Positions 25,369 to 34,822 of a stretch of 57,221 nucleotides of DNA are shown here, in pieces. A program made the translations under genes and the position numbers. The first letter of the stretch is position 1. Each line of letters begins with the position of its first letter. The notes beneath the pieces were generated by a model. The model had not been told where the DNA came from. It searched no databases and saw only the letters and a program-made list of their open reading frames with translations. Location: assembly GCA_023391695.1 (NCBI GenBank), contig JAEWAK010000061.1:1-57221 (forward strand), in the 5' to 3' direction. Source of the DNA: Bacillota bacterium (GTDB lineage: Bacteria > Bacillota > Clostridia > Lachnospirales > Lachnospiraceae).

Positions 25369-25423
25369 TTGACCGTTAATTATACGATTTTAAAAGATTT
25401 ATTGATATGTCTTGAACGGTCAA
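25369..25423. promoter_or_regulatory. 9-bp inverted repeat upstream of secreted protein gene
   Basis: TTGACCGTT and AACGGTCAA form a perfect 9-bp inverted repeat with 37 bases between arms, 220-275 bp upstream of the secreted 818-residue protein. The right arm is part of a 17-base word repeated with one change at 16211-16227. Possible regulator sites; binding protein unknown. Confidence 0.35.
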
Positions 25424-25545
25424 TAAAGATGCCACCTGAAGCTGGTACTCCCTTGGAATAAAGGCATTCTCCTCTTGAAAAAATCGCCCCTTGCATACAA
25501 TTTATCCCGGACATAGCGTAAGATTTTTCCGGATTTCGAATCTAT

Positions 25546-25606
25546 AAAAACCCCTAAAAATGAGACCCCTGAAATATATTCTTGAGTCTCGTTTTTAGGG
25601 GTTTTT
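25546..25606. terminator. Long bidirectional terminator-like hairpin
   Basis: A 21-bp stem (25546-25566 with 25586-25606) pairs with a single wobble around a 19-base loop. Both ends are A/T-runs, so it could end transcripts in either direction. It lies about 210 bases downstream of the GH78 stop and probably ends the rhamnoside operon. Confidence 0.7.
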
Positions 25607-25815
25607 AAACATTCCACTCCCGACCAATACGCCATCAACATTATACGCTTAACATATGTTAGTTGATAATGTCAGTTATTGCTGCCGTACTTCGTCAGCA
25701 TATTTCTACGCTTTTGTTTATTCGTTCTCTTTCTCCCTCATCCTTGCATGATACTCATCAAGATGATGAGTCTGAGAATTATGCGCTCAATGTTTGATTG
25801 CAAAAGTAAAAAATG

Positions 25816-28644
25816 TCATACTATTCTCCTTCTAACCTTCCATTTATAACTTCCGGATGGTATATTGCTGATTCTTATGTATCCTTCTTTTAATGCTTCC
25901 CATGCCTCACAGTACTCTCCCTCCAGGCACAAGACCTCCTCAGACCTGCATGGGATATAGATCTCCGCCCTGCTTCCGACAGGAATCACGGCTTCCATTT
26001 CAATTCCATCCTTTTGCTCACTGCAGCACATCTTTACTTTTCCACGGACAGTAAACACAGAACCTTTTATAGTTCGGATATTTTCCTGAATATACGGCTT
26101 GATTTCAATTTTCCGGTATCCTGGTTCTAATGGCTTAATCCCTAAAACAAATCGGGAAATCCATTCTTTTACATGTCCCATCATGGCATGGTTGCGGGAA
26201 CGTCCCAAACCATTCCAAAGTTGTGTATAATTCCAGAACTCCGGCAGTGTCGTTAATCCTTGTTCCACATGATGGCGGTAACTTGGTTCCGTAGGATTCA
26301 TGACCATCCGGTAAACAACATCATTCCTTCCGGCAGAGGCCAGGGCATGAAAGACCTGTTTTAACCCCACCTCTCCTGAAGTGAGATGATCCTCCGCTCT
26401 TTTGACTGCTTCCAACAGTTTTATCAAAGCAGCTTCTTTCTTCTCAGGCTTTATAATTCCGGAAAAAAGGACGCATCCATAGCTGGCCTGGCTGTCATTT
26501 CCATAGGTTTCCTTATCCGGCTGATAGCATTCCTTCTCTGCATAGAATCCGATTTGGATATTTTTTGCCAGCTCCAGATACTGCTCCTTCTTTTCTTTCT
26601 CTCCCAGGATATCCGAAACCCTGCTTACTGTGTCAGCCTGGAGGTAAAAAGCACAGGTGGCTACCAATACCACAGGTGTATTTTCATTTAACTGCCCCCA
26701 CTCTCCCATATGTGCATAGTCTTTCAGCACTCCATTGTGGGCTGCTTTCTCCAGGTGCTCCAAATAGCCGCACATCATCGGAAAAGCACTCTTAAGTATC
26801 CCGGTATCTCCATATTCCAGGTAATAGTACCAGGGTGTCATAATACATGCCCCTCCCCAATTAGGGTCTTTAAACAATCTGCCGATTCGGTGATATTCCG
26901 GAACAATTGCCGGTATAAACCCGATATCTTCCGTTTCCCTGTTCTTAAGTCTCTTAAAATCAAAGCCCGGATATTTCTTACTATCCGTTTCCATAGGCGG
27001 CCCAGCCAAAATTTCTTCTGAAATCTGTGCGTCCCGCATATCCTGAACAATTTTAGGAATCCAGCTGCGTATATCATAACCGGCTGCCATGGAAGAAAAC
27101 ATCAGATGTGTCGTTTCAAGCCAGCCTAATTTCTCAATTTGAGGGCAATCCGTAAAACTTGACATCATGTTGCTTTCAATGGAACGGTCGGTAATCCCAT
27201 TGATTTGATTCAGTATCTCATTATCGGTTTTAAAATCCGAATATTTTTCGTTCATCACTCTGACGGCACAGCCATCAAAATTATCTACCGTCGGTGTTCC
27301 GGGAAAGCCTGCTACTTCCACGTATTGAAATCCGTGATAGCAAAATACAGGATGCCATTCTTCCTCGACCGTTCCTGCAATTGTATAACTGTCCTTAACA
27401 CAGCAGGAAAACAATGTATCGCAGCTTTGTGTAGAAGAAGCCTGGTCCACACCGCTTCTATCCGGTTTTACGACCTCGGCAGGGTACATTTCCACTTTTC
27501 TTCCTGCATACTTTTTTGTATCTTTTAGTTTAAGTATGGTAAATCCTGCACTGTTTTTCCCCAGATCTACCAGCCAGTTCCCGCTTGGCAGCTGCACAAC
27601 GCTCTTCGCCTTCCATCTCTCTGCAATTCGGACCGGTAAAAACTCTCTGGCCGACAGTTTACCCCCCGGCGGAGTCATCCGTACTGCATTTTTCCAGTCA
27701 GTCCTGTCCATATGGGGCATATTCCACCCCTTTTTCTTTAAGGCTGCCTGGGCATCATAATCCTCACCGCCATACCAGTTCTGAAACATAATTGGACTTT
27801 CTGTTATCTTCCAGGTTTCATTGCTGACCAGTGCAGTCTCGACCGTTCCATCCATTCTGGTCAGTTCCACCTGGGCAATTAACTTTTTATTACCGCATAT
27901 ACCGTTCTTTAGGAAAATAGTATCATCTTTCTGGTAACGGTGGGTTTCACAAAGACTGCCGTCTCCCTTCTTCATTACCGGAGCTGCCGCGAAATTCTCA
28001 TACTGGCCGTTTCCCAGTATAATACCTAACACATTTTCCCCCTCTGACAAAAACGGTGTGATATCATAGGTAATATAAAATACGCGTCGGTTGAACTCAC
28101 TCTCACCGGGTTCATATAAGTCTTCAGACAAAGCCTTTCCATTCATGCTGGCTACAAACAACCCCAGACCGCTGATATAAGCCCGGGCTTTTTTTATTGT
28201 ATCTATGTCCCGAACCTGAAAACTTCCTGCAAGGGCAGGCGCTGCTGCTTTATCCCCGGCAAAATCATCCCCTTGTCCAATCCACCCGGCTTTCCAGTCA
28301 CTTTCCTTAAGAAGCCCTATTTCAAACTGTGCCGTAGTACTCCATTCTGTTTTTTGTCCCCAGGCATCCCAGACCCGCACCTTCCAGAAAATTTCCTGCC
28401 TGGATTTAAGTTCTGCTCCAGCATAAGGAATTACATAATTATCTGTGCTTTGAACTTTTCCGCTATCCCACAAATCAGTTCTTCCTTCCGCAAGTAATTC
28501 CTCCCTGGATGCGGCAAGAATCTGATAAGCCGTCTGTTCATCACCCCTCTTCTCCGAATCCAGTTGATAACTAAAACAAGGATGAGATATCCCAATCCCC
28601 AGCGGATTTTGTAAGTTCTGTATCATTAGTTTTGATATCTGCAT
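25816..28644 (-). CDS. GH78 alpha-L-rhamnosidase
   Basis: Intracellular enzyme of 942 residues that removes alpha-linked L-rhamnose, inverting mechanism. N-terminal beta domains cover about 1-440. The (alpha/alpha)6 catalytic domain (about 460-830) starts with SNMMSSFTDCPQIEKLGWLE, the family motif carrying catalytic acids, and later has HMGEWG. A C-terminal beta domain includes VKEWISRFVLGIKP. AAAGGAA precedes the ATG at 28644. No signal peptide, so it acts on imported oligosaccharides. It is last in an operon after a Lpl-type ABC importer. Confidence 0.93.
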   Translation of the reverse strand: MQISKLMIQNLQNPLGIGISHPCFSYQLDSEKRGDEQTAYQILAASREELLAEGRTDLWDSGKVQSTDNYVIPYAGAELKSRQEIFWKVRVWDAWGQKTEWSTTAQFEIGLLKESDWKAGWIGQGDDFAGDKAAAPALAGSFQVRDIDTIKKARAYISGLGLFVASMNGKALSEDLYEPGESEFNRRVFYITYDITPFLSEGENVLGIILGNGQYENFAAAPVMKKGDGSLCETHRYQKDDTIFLKNGICGNKKLIAQVELTRMDGTVETALVSNETWKITESPIMFQNWYGGEDYDAQAALKKKGWNMPHMDRTDWKNAVRMTPPGGKLSAREFLPVRIAERWKAKSVVQLPSGNWLVDLGKNSAGFTILKLKDTKKYAGRKVEMYPAEVVKPDRSGVDQASSTQSCDTLFSCCVKDSYTIAGTVEEEWHPVFCYHGFQYVEVAGFPGTPTVDNFDGCAVRVMNEKYSDFKTDNEILNQINGITDRSIESNMMSSFTDCPQIEKLGWLETTHLMFSSMAAGYDIRSWIPKIVQDMRDAQISEEILAGPPMETDSKKYPGFDFKRLKNRETEDIGFIPAIVPEYHRIGRLFKDPNWGGACIMTPWYYYLEYGDTGILKSAFPMMCGYLEHLEKAAHNGVLKDYAHMGEWGQLNENTPVVLVATCAFYLQADTVSRVSDILGEKEKKEQYLELAKNIQIGFYAEKECYQPDKETYGNDSQASYGCVLFSGIIKPEKKEAALIKLLEAVKRAEDHLTSGEVGLKQVFHALASAGRNDVVYRMVMNPTEPSYRHHVEQGLTTLPEFWNYTQLWNGLGRSRNHAMMGHVKEWISRFVLGIKPLEPGYRKIEIKPYIQENIRTIKGSVFTVRGKVKMCCSEQKDGIEMEAVIPVGSRAEIYIPCRSEEVLCLEGEYCEAWEALKEGYIRISNIPSGSYKWKVRRRIV

Positions 28645-28680
28645 TATTATAATTCCTTTCTTTTTTACCGTTCTAAGCTT

Positions 28681-29562
28681 CTAACCTTTTACCGCTCCTA
28701 CTGTCATGCCCTTTACAAAATACTTTTGTGCAAAAGGATAGATCAGCATGATTGGTATTAATGCTATAAAAATCTGTGCACATCGAATCGTCCGGTCATC
28801 AATCATGGATAATGCTTTATACTGATCTATGCTTAGAAGGCTCATATCCCTTTTTACTACTACTGTATACAAAAACGATGCTAACGGATAGCTGTCCGGA
28901 AAGTTGGAAAAAATCAAACCGTCAAAATAGCTGTTCCAATGTGTGATAAATGAAAAAAGTGTCAGTGTAGCAATGGACGGCTTAGCGCAGGGTACATAGA
29001 TCCGAAAGCAGGTCTGAAACTGATTTGCACCGTCAATCAGAGAAGCTTCTTCTAATTCCTTGGGAATGCCCCTGAAGAAATTCAACATTAATACAATATT
29101 GTATACAGGCACCGCTAAGGGTAAAACCAAAGCCCAGATTGTATCCATCATATGCAAATTCTGAATCAGCAAGTAGCCGGGAATCAGACCTCCGGAAAAC
29201 AGCATAGTAAAGAAAAACAGCCATACATACACACCTCTTAATCTTAATTGCTCTTTTTCCTTGGACAGCGGATATGCTGTCATAATCGTAATCAACATCA
29301 TCAAAGGTACGCCTATAACCACTCTTTCCACTGATTTTAACAGTGAATTCCAGAAATCTTTTTTTCCAATTACATACTCGTACGCATGTATATTAAAATC
29401 CACAGGCAGTAAAGATACCTTTCCTGCAGATACTGCTGTCGCACTCGAAAATGACATTGCCAGGATATTCAGTAAGGGAAACAGGCACAGCACTGCTAAA
29501 ACAATCAAAATGGTGTAATTGATAATCTGAAAAACCAGTCTTTCCGTAGACATTTTTTTCAA
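28681..29562 (-). CDS. Sugar ABC permease, LplC/YtcP type
   Basis: MalG-like permease of 293 residues with six membrane segments. The EAA loop reads ELEEASLIDGANQFQTCFRI, and the C-terminus ends YFVKGMTVGAVKG, typical of the LplC subgroup. A TTG at 29562 has GGAGG 8 bases upstream; an in-frame ATG three codons later is the alternative. It follows the LplB-type gene by 15 bp and precedes GH78 by 36 bp, forming one operon. Confidence 0.92.
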   Translation of the reverse strand: MKKMSTERLVFQIINYTILIVLAVLCLFPLLNILAMSFSSATAVSAGKVSLLPVDFNIHAYEYVIGKKDFWNSLLKSVERVVIGVPLMMLITIMTAYPLSKEKEQLRLRGVYVWLFFFTMLFSGGLIPGYLLIQNLHMMDTIWALVLPLAVPVYNIVLMLNFFRGIPKELEEASLIDGANQFQTCFRIYVPCAKPSIATLTLFSFITHWNSYFDGLIFSNFPDSYPLASFLYTVVVKRDMSLLSIDQYKALSMIDDRTIRCAQIFIALIPIMLIYPFAQKYFVKGMTVGAVKG

Positions 29563-29577
29563 TTTGCTTCCCTCCTT

Positions 29578-30513
29578 TTAGAAAATGCGGTAATCCGCAA
29601 ATTTATAGGCCAAATAATAAGATACTGAGATAAACATGGTAGAAATAACCGATTTAAATAACCCGACTGCCGTAGCCGGTCCATACTGGGCGTCAATCAA
29701 GCCCATCCGGTAGACAAAGGTATCCAGAATATCCCCTGATTCATAAACTGCTTTACTATACAGATTAAATACCTGGTCAAAGCCTGCATTTAATACATTT
29801 CCAAGACTTAAAACCAGCATCAGCACGATAATCATTCTCATACCCGGGAGTGTCACATGCCAGGTCTGCCGCCAGCGGTTGGCACCGTCAATTTGTGCGG
29901 CTTCATAGAGGTCCGTATCAATACCAAGAATTGCAGCCAGATACACAATTGCTCCATATCCGAAATTCTTCCATATGTCCGTAGTAATCAGCGTCGGCTT
30001 GAAATACCGGTTGTCTCCCAGGAAGAAAATGTCCTTGCCGCCAAGCTGGTGGATTACATGATTGATAATACCCGTACTTGGAGAAAGCATATCTAAAAAA
30101 ATACCGCCAAGAACTACCCAGGACAAAAAATACGGCAAATATACGACTGTCTGTACCGCTCTTTTAAAACCGTTTTTATGTACTTCATTTAAAAGCAGCG
30201 CAAAAATAATCGGAACAAGCAATCCTAAGATGATTTTCCAAAATGCAATAACGATAGTATTTTTTATAGCCTGGTCAAAACCGGGCAGACCAAACACATA
30301 GGTAAAGTTATCAAAACCCACCCATTTTTGGTTTCCAAACATTCCTTTACTCGGAATAAACTTCTGAAATGCAATAACCAGTCCTGCCATTGGTGTATAA
30401 CTGAATACTGCAATTAAAATCAGTCCCGGCAGCAGCATCAGATGCAAGGGCAGTTCCCTTCTGAAAACAGATAAGGTATATTTTCTTTTTACATATCTCT
30501 TTTTATTGTTCAT
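29578..30513 (-). CDS. Sugar ABC permease, LplB type
   Basis: MalF-like permease of 311 residues with six membrane segments. N-terminal part reads LPLHLMLLPGLILIAVFSYTP; the EAA loop is YEAAQIDGANRWRQTWHVTLP. I chose the ATG at 30513 because GGAGG lies 9 bases upstream; the longer frame adds 17 residues without support. It is separated from the binding-protein gene by 174 bp that contain two stem-loops. Confidence 0.92.
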   Translation of the reverse strand: MNNKKRYVKRKYTLSVFRRELPLHLMLLPGLILIAVFSYTPMAGLVIAFQKFIPSKGMFGNQKWVGFDNFTYVFGLPGFDQAIKNTIVIAFWKIILGLLVPIIFALLLNEVHKNGFKRAVQTVVYLPYFLSWVVLGGIFLDMLSPSTGIINHVIHQLGGKDIFFLGDNRYFKPTLITTDIWKNFGYGAIVYLAAILGIDTDLYEAAQIDGANRWRQTWHVTLPGMRMIIVLMLVLSLGNVLNAGFDQVFNLYSKAVYESGDILDTFVYRMGLIDAQYGPATAVGLFKSVISTMFISVSYYLAYKFADYRIF

Positions 30514-30542
30514 ATTGTTCTTCCTCCATGACATGCCTTTTT

Positions 30543-30585
30543 TCCATCCTCCTGCTGCAGACACGCTTTACAGCAGGAGGATGGA
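30543..30585 (-). promoter_or_regulatory. 15-bp stem-loop between binding-protein and permease genes
   Basis: TCCATCCTCCTGCTG (30543-30557) pairs perfectly with 30571-30585 around a 13-base loop, with no T-run. In minus-strand RNA it would shield the 3' end of the binding-protein message and reduce readthrough into the permeases, a familiar way to express binding protein in excess. Confidence 0.65.
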
Positions 30586-30592
30586 AGGGGGA

Positions 30593-30656
30593 GCTGTTGC
30601 AAAACATAATCCGCATTCTAAGCCCAAGTTCAGTAAACTTACAATTTTGCAACAGC
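30593..30656. mobile_element. Short inverted-repeat element related to the 102-bp MITE-like element
   Basis: GCTGTTGCAAAA (30593-30604) and TTTTGCAACAGC (30645-30656) form a perfect 12-bp inverted repeat over 64 bp. The arm sequence is shared with the ends of the 5919-6020 element. Both lie between a binding-protein gene and its permease gene, on the same strand. Confidence 0.5.
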
Positions 30657-30687
30657 CTCTTGTTATCACCTTATCACTCTAAAGTTT

Positions 30688-32337
30688 TTATTTATTTACG
30701 GAATACCATTCATTTACCTCAGCTGTAATTTTATCTCCACCGGCTGCTTTCCAGTCGTTTACAACTTTATCAAAGGAATCCAGAGAACTCTGGCCTGCAA
30801 TGATTTTAAGGAATTCCTGATCCAGCATATCATCCAGGGTAGACTTCGTTGAGGCCATAATTTCTCCCGGCGCCCCGACAAAATTATCGTATACCAGTTC
30901 AACATTATCGCTATTCTGATAAGCCATCAGTAACTGCTGTGAGCCGTTTTCACCAAAGACTCTGTTCCAGCCCCACAAGGTTTTGTCACCTTTAAGAGCT
31001 TTGTAGCTGTAATCCCACATGGAGTACTGCTCACCGGAAAGATTTCCGGGATCTCCGGTCTTTAAGGGTTCCTCAATTGCCTTTGCAGTTACCTGGTTCT
31101 TATTCGGACTGTTAATTGTTACAGGAGTAAGCCTCCACACGCCCTCCAAACCATTTCCGGGATTCGCATATACGTTATATTCGTTTAATTCAGGATCCAA
31201 AACCTTTTCACAGTACAGATTCAGCATCTGAATCAAAGCTTCCGGATGTTTACAGTCCTTGCTGACCGCATACCAGCTTCCGGTACACATATGAATACCG
31301 GGAGTGACTTTTTCCCCTTCTTCTTTCATAGGAATCATATAAGGCAGCCAATCCGCATCCGGATCCGCATCTACCGTGTCCTGCAGCGGCCATAGGGAAG
31401 ACGCATGATAACCATACATTGCACCGCACTTGCCATTCACTAATGCTTCCTTTGCCTTGTCGCTGTCATTTACATAGAATTCCGGATCAAGAAGCCCCTC
31501 CTGATACAATTCTGCAAGGCCGTCCAGTGCTTCTTTCATCTTAGGTGTCGTACTGCCATACTCAAGGTTTCCGTCAGCATCCTTTATCCAATATCCCGGA
31601 TACGCTCCATAAGCATTGGTCCAGCCTTTTATATCAAAGGTATTGCCATAAATATCACTGCTTACTGAAAGACCAACTGCACCGTCACCGGCATACTCTT
31701 TAAAGGCTCTGAGAATGTTCTTTAATTCGTCCAGTGACTTAGGTGCCTGGAGATTTAGTTTATCCATCCAATCCTGACGCAGCCAGAGCATCTGTGCTGT
31801 TTCAAGATCACAATCCACATAAGGAATACCATATTGAACACCGTCGTAAGTTGCAGCCTTAATACTTGCATCCCCGGCTGAAGCAATCAGGTCCTTTACA
31901 AAGTCACTGGCATATTCGTCAAAGTACGGCTTTAAATCAACGATCAAATCAGATTCTACCAGCTGTTTTAAATCCGATTTACCAACGCAGACAATATCCG
32001 GAATCTCTCCGGAGGCCATTGCCGCATTAAACTTCTGAGTCTGTAAGTCTCCGCTGGATGCAATCCATAAATACTTCACATCGATCCCAAGTCTCTCGGC
32101 AATCAAATCAGTCCAAAGATTCTCCTCATAGGTCGTATTCTCCATTTTTGCAAAAATATCTGTCTCCATTGACGAATCCTGTGCACGGGAAAAGGTTATG
32201 GGAATCAGGCTTCCGTCTGCAGATGCTGTTTCATCATCTTTTAGTGAAGATGCATTGTTCGTACCCTTATTGCCGCAGCCAGCCAATAAGGAAGTCATAA
32301 GTACCGCCATCATTAATACCGCCAATATTTTTTTCAT
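30688..32337 (-). CDS. Sugar ABC solute-binding lipoprotein, LplA type
   Basis: Family 1 solute-binding protein of 549 residues, the long LplA-like subgroup. The signal peptide ends in LLAGC with lipid-modified Cys21; the mature protein has many Trp residues and a typical WLRQDWMDKLNLQAPKSLDE segment near residue 190. The ATG at 32337 follows AAGGAGG; the longer frame is not supported. First gene of the rhamnoside import operon; LplA-type systems commonly import rhamnose- or uronate-containing oligosaccharides. A palindrome lies about 110-130 bp upstream. Confidence 0.92.
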   Translation of the reverse strand: MKKILAVLMMAVLMTSLLAGCGNKGTNNASSLKDDETASADGSLIPITFSRAQDSSMETDIFAKMENTTYEENLWTDLIAERLGIDVKYLWIASSGDLQTQKFNAAMASGEIPDIVCVGKSDLKQLVESDLIVDLKPYFDEYASDFVKDLIASAGDASIKAATYDGVQYGIPYVDCDLETAQMLWLRQDWMDKLNLQAPKSLDELKNILRAFKEYAGDGAVGLSVSSDIYGNTFDIKGWTNAYGAYPGYWIKDADGNLEYGSTTPKMKEALDGLAELYQEGLLDPEFYVNDSDKAKEALVNGKCGAMYGYHASSLWPLQDTVDADPDADWLPYMIPMKEEGEKVTPGIHMCTGSWYAVSKDCKHPEALIQMLNLYCEKVLDPELNEYNVYANPGNGLEGVWRLTPVTINSPNKNQVTAKAIEEPLKTGDPGNLSGEQYSMWDYSYKALKGDKTLWGWNRVFGENGSQQLLMAYQNSDNVELVYDNFVGAPGEIMASTKSTLDDMLDQEFLKIIAGQSSLDSFDKVVNDWKAAGGDKITAEVNEWYSVNK

Positions 32338-32446
32338 AATTTGTTCCTCCTTCACATTTTTTACCATATCAGCGCCAAAATAATCCGATCATTTTGTACG
32401 TTGTTTACAAATTTATTATACAATCCCTCTCTTTATTTAACACTCT

Positions 32447-32466
32447 ATATAAAACTTGTTTTATAT
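32447..32466. promoter_or_regulatory. Palindrome upstream of the LplA-type gene
   Basis: ATATAAAAC-TT-GTTTTATAT is a perfect 9-bp inverted repeat, 110-129 bases upstream of the binding-protein start. A -10-like TATAAT on the minus strand lies nearby (about 32416-32421). The neighbouring AraC proteins are the obvious candidates for binding, but this is inference. Confidence 0.45.
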
Positions 32467-32542
32467 GACCTTTTGTTCTGTTTTTAAAAAAAGTGCACAC
32501 AAAAGTACTTGTCTAACTGTCAGGAATTAATCCTCCTAAACG

Positions 32543-32568
32543 ACAAAAAAGGAAGCTTTTGCTTCCTT
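32543..32568 (-). terminator. Terminator of the AraC pair
   Basis: AAGGAAGC-TTTT-GCTTCCTT is a perfect 8-bp stem, followed on the minus strand by a run of T. It lies 28 bases past the second AraC stop and separates the regulators from the transport operon. Confidence 0.85.
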
Positions 32569-32595
32569 CTCCAAGTACTTCCTATTTTAATAATG

Positions 32596-33621
32596 CTACA
32601 GTAAAATTCCTTCTTTCTCACGATATTCCTGAGGTGTCTTACCAAAATTTTTTTTAAAATTCCGGTAAAAATTCGTTATGTTATAGTAACCGACTTCCTC
32701 AATGATTTTCTCCACACTCATATTTGTATTTCTTAACAAATACACCGCCTTGCGGAGTCTAAGATCCCTTAGAAGATAGTTGAAGGTATATCCGCTTTCT
32801 CTGACAATATAGTGCCTTAACTCACTTTCATTCATTCCAAATTTTGTTGTAAGCTCATCCATGGTAACAGTTTTCAGATTATTCTTAATATACTGAATAA
32901 TTGCCGGAAGTACATATACATCATCCATAAGTTCTTCCAGTAATTGAAGCTGGTTCAAGTGTTCCCTCATCACAATTCCCAAAAAAATCAAAGCATAACT
33001 CTTCATCAGCAAATTACTGGCTCCTGATTCTCTCTCTGATTCCTCAAATATCTTTTCTACCCATCGGTCCAGCTTCGGATCACTTGGACAACGAAATAAT
33101 AACATCCGGTTACTGTGCTTTGAATATAGAATTCTCCAGAAAAAATCCGACAAAATATTTTGTTCCATCAAAATCCCGGAAAAAGCGTTGGAAAAAGAAC
33201 TGATCCTCATTAAAATATTGATTACCGAATCTTCATCCTGCTTCGAAAAAACAGTATGCTTTATGCCCGGTGTGACAATGCAGAAATTACCCGATTGCAT
33301 TTCATATTTAATATCATTCAGATATACAACAACTTGTCCGCTAAGAACATAAATAACCTTAATAAATTCCAGCCTGTGTATAAACGGGGGACAATAACGT
33401 AAATTCCTGATGCATTTTACTTCTTCCTCGCTTGATGTAAAGAAGTCTTCTTCATTTAACACAGTTCCCATTTTTGTCGGTTCTTTTTTCGGAATAAATT
33501 TAATACCGTTCTTATGACACCTATGTACCAATTCCGTCCAGTCATTTACGGGATTCTCCCATTCCTTTGGTATCTTTTCATATAGCCTTTTATAAATGAT
33601 TTCCTCCTTGCATAATTCCAT
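32596..33621 (-). CDS. AraC family regulator with cupin domain (second of pair)
   Basis: Transcription factor of about 341 residues. A cupin-like sugar-sensing domain covers about 85-170 (LSGQVVVYLNDIKYEMQSG), and two C-terminal HTH motifs read VTMDELTTKFGMNESELRHYI and VEKIIEEVGYYNITNFYRNF. It resembles its upstream neighbour along its whole length and arose by tandem duplication. Start is uncertain: AGGAGG lies 13 bases from the ATG at 33621 and 7 bases from an in-frame TTG at 33627. The longest frame starts at a TTG overlapping the upstream stop. Likely regulates the rhamnoside operon. Confidence 0.88.
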   Translation of the reverse strand: MELCKEEIIYKRLYEKIPKEWENPVNDWTELVHRCHKNGIKFIPKKEPTKMGTVLNEEDFFTSSEEEVKCIRNLRYCPPFIHRLEFIKVIYVLSGQVVVYLNDIKYEMQSGNFCIVTPGIKHTVFSKQDEDSVINILMRISSFSNAFSGILMEQNILSDFFWRILYSKHSNRMLLFRCPSDPKLDRWVEKIFEESERESGASNLLMKSYALIFLGIVMREHLNQLQLLEELMDDVYVLPAIIQYIKNNLKTVTMDELTTKFGMNESELRHYIVRESGYTFNYLLRDLRLRKAVYLLRNTNMSVEKIIEEVGYYNITNFYRNFKKNFGKTPQEYREKEGILL

Positions 33622-33641
33622 AACCAATCTTTTTCCTCCTT

Positions 33642-34730
33642 TCAATATATTCTCATCACCTCTGCCTGGCGTTTCTTTTTTCTATATACTGCCGGTGTCA
33701 TACCATAGGTCTCTTTAAAATTCCGGAAGAAAATACTTTGGTCCCGGTAACCGATAAGAGAAACAATCCGTTCCATATTGCACTCTGTTTTGATTAATAA
33801 TTCAGCCGCCTTCTTCATCCTCATCTCTAATAGAATATGACTGAAGGTATAACCTGTCTCTTTTTTAAAATATCTGCTTAAATACCCTTCACTCACATAA
33901 AATTCTTTTGAAAGGGAAGCTAATGAAACGGTATCTATATGCCGCTTCATATACTGCTGATATTCAATCAGAGGATATTTTTCAATCTTTTTGCTATCCT
34001 TTAGAAATACTGCATCCTCCTCATTAATTCTTAAAATATATCCAAATATGGACATCATCATACTTTTCATCACCAACCGGCTTCTTTTTGGCAGTAAAAA
34101 TGCCTCCTCATACAGCTCCATTGCACTTTCTTCCAGCAGTTTATAAGGTTTGCTACGGAAGACCATCACTTCTCCCCCCTGTCTGTGATAGAGCATTTTC
34201 CAGAAAAATTCCGCAATGATTCCACCTTCATTAATCTCTAAAAGTTCCGGAAATGCTTCTGTGAAGGTGCTCCTTCTAATCAGCAGATTAATAACAATAT
34301 CTTCATCCGAATGTGAAAAAACCGTCTGTTCTACTTCCGGTGCCACAATACATATGTTCCCCGCACATAGATCGATCCAGTTCCCCGCAAAATAAAACAA
34401 ACAGTTCCCGCAAAACACATAAATTAATTTAATAAACTCCAAGCCGTGCAAAAAAGCGGGACAATAGCGGGCATTAACGACAACATTGGTTTCTTCTAAT
34501 ATTTCCTGTGAAAAGTATTCCTCCTCCGTAAAATGATTATCAATATGCGTCGGCGGTAACTGAGGCAGACTTATTTTTCCGTCTTTGTTATTTGTCATAA
34601 AACGGCTGAGAAATTCCTCCCAGCTTCTGATCGGTTCTTCATAAATTTGGGGATTCCAAAGATATAAATTTTTGTACAATTTTTCTTCTTCACTCAGATA
34701 AAAACTTTGAATAAAACTATCACGTTCCAT
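33642..34730 (-). CDS. AraC family regulator with cupin domain (first of pair)
   Basis: Transcription factor of 362 residues with the same layout: N-terminal EEKLYKNLYLW helix region, cupin (about 105-180, CGNCLFYFAGNWIDLCAG), and two HTH motifs (SLASLSKEFYVSEGYLSRYF, MERIVSLIGYRDQSIFFRNF). AAGAGGT precedes the ATG at 34730. It is paralogous to the next gene, from which it is about 20 bp away. Two diverged copies may act as a pair at the same promoter or sense different ligands. Confidence 0.9.
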   Translation of the reverse strand: MERDSFIQSFYLSEEEKLYKNLYLWNPQIYEEPIRSWEEFLSRFMTNNKDGKISLPQLPPTHIDNHFTEEEYFSQEILEETNVVVNARYCPAFLHGLEFIKLIYVFCGNCLFYFAGNWIDLCAGNICIVAPEVEQTVFSHSDEDIVINLLIRRSTFTEAFPELLEINEGGIIAEFFWKMLYHRQGGEVMVFRSKPYKLLEESAMELYEEAFLLPKRSRLVMKSMMMSIFGYILRINEEDAVFLKDSKKIEKYPLIEYQQYMKRHIDTVSLASLSKEFYVSEGYLSRYFKKETGYTFSHILLEMRMKKAAELLIKTECNMERIVSLIGYRDQSIFFRNFKETYGMTPAVYRKKKRQAEVMRIY

Positions 34731-34822
34731 ACAATACCTCTTAAACCTGTCTCTTAAAGTATTTCTAATTATACGCTCACATTCATGTTATATCAACATA
34801 AAGGCACGCTCATGTCCTTAAA

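Larger units (their letters stand above)
25149..25815. other. Intergenic region with inverted repeat and long hairpin
   Basis: No supported gene. It holds the inverted repeat TTGACCGTT (25369-25377) / AACGGTCAA (25415-25423) and the long terminator at 25546-25606. The 73-codon frame at 25420-25641 runs through that hairpin and lacks a ribosome binding site. Confidence 0.55.

Noticed and set aside
25420..25641. 73-codon minus-strand frame
   Set aside because: Runs through a 21-bp terminator-like hairpin, and has no ribosome binding site.
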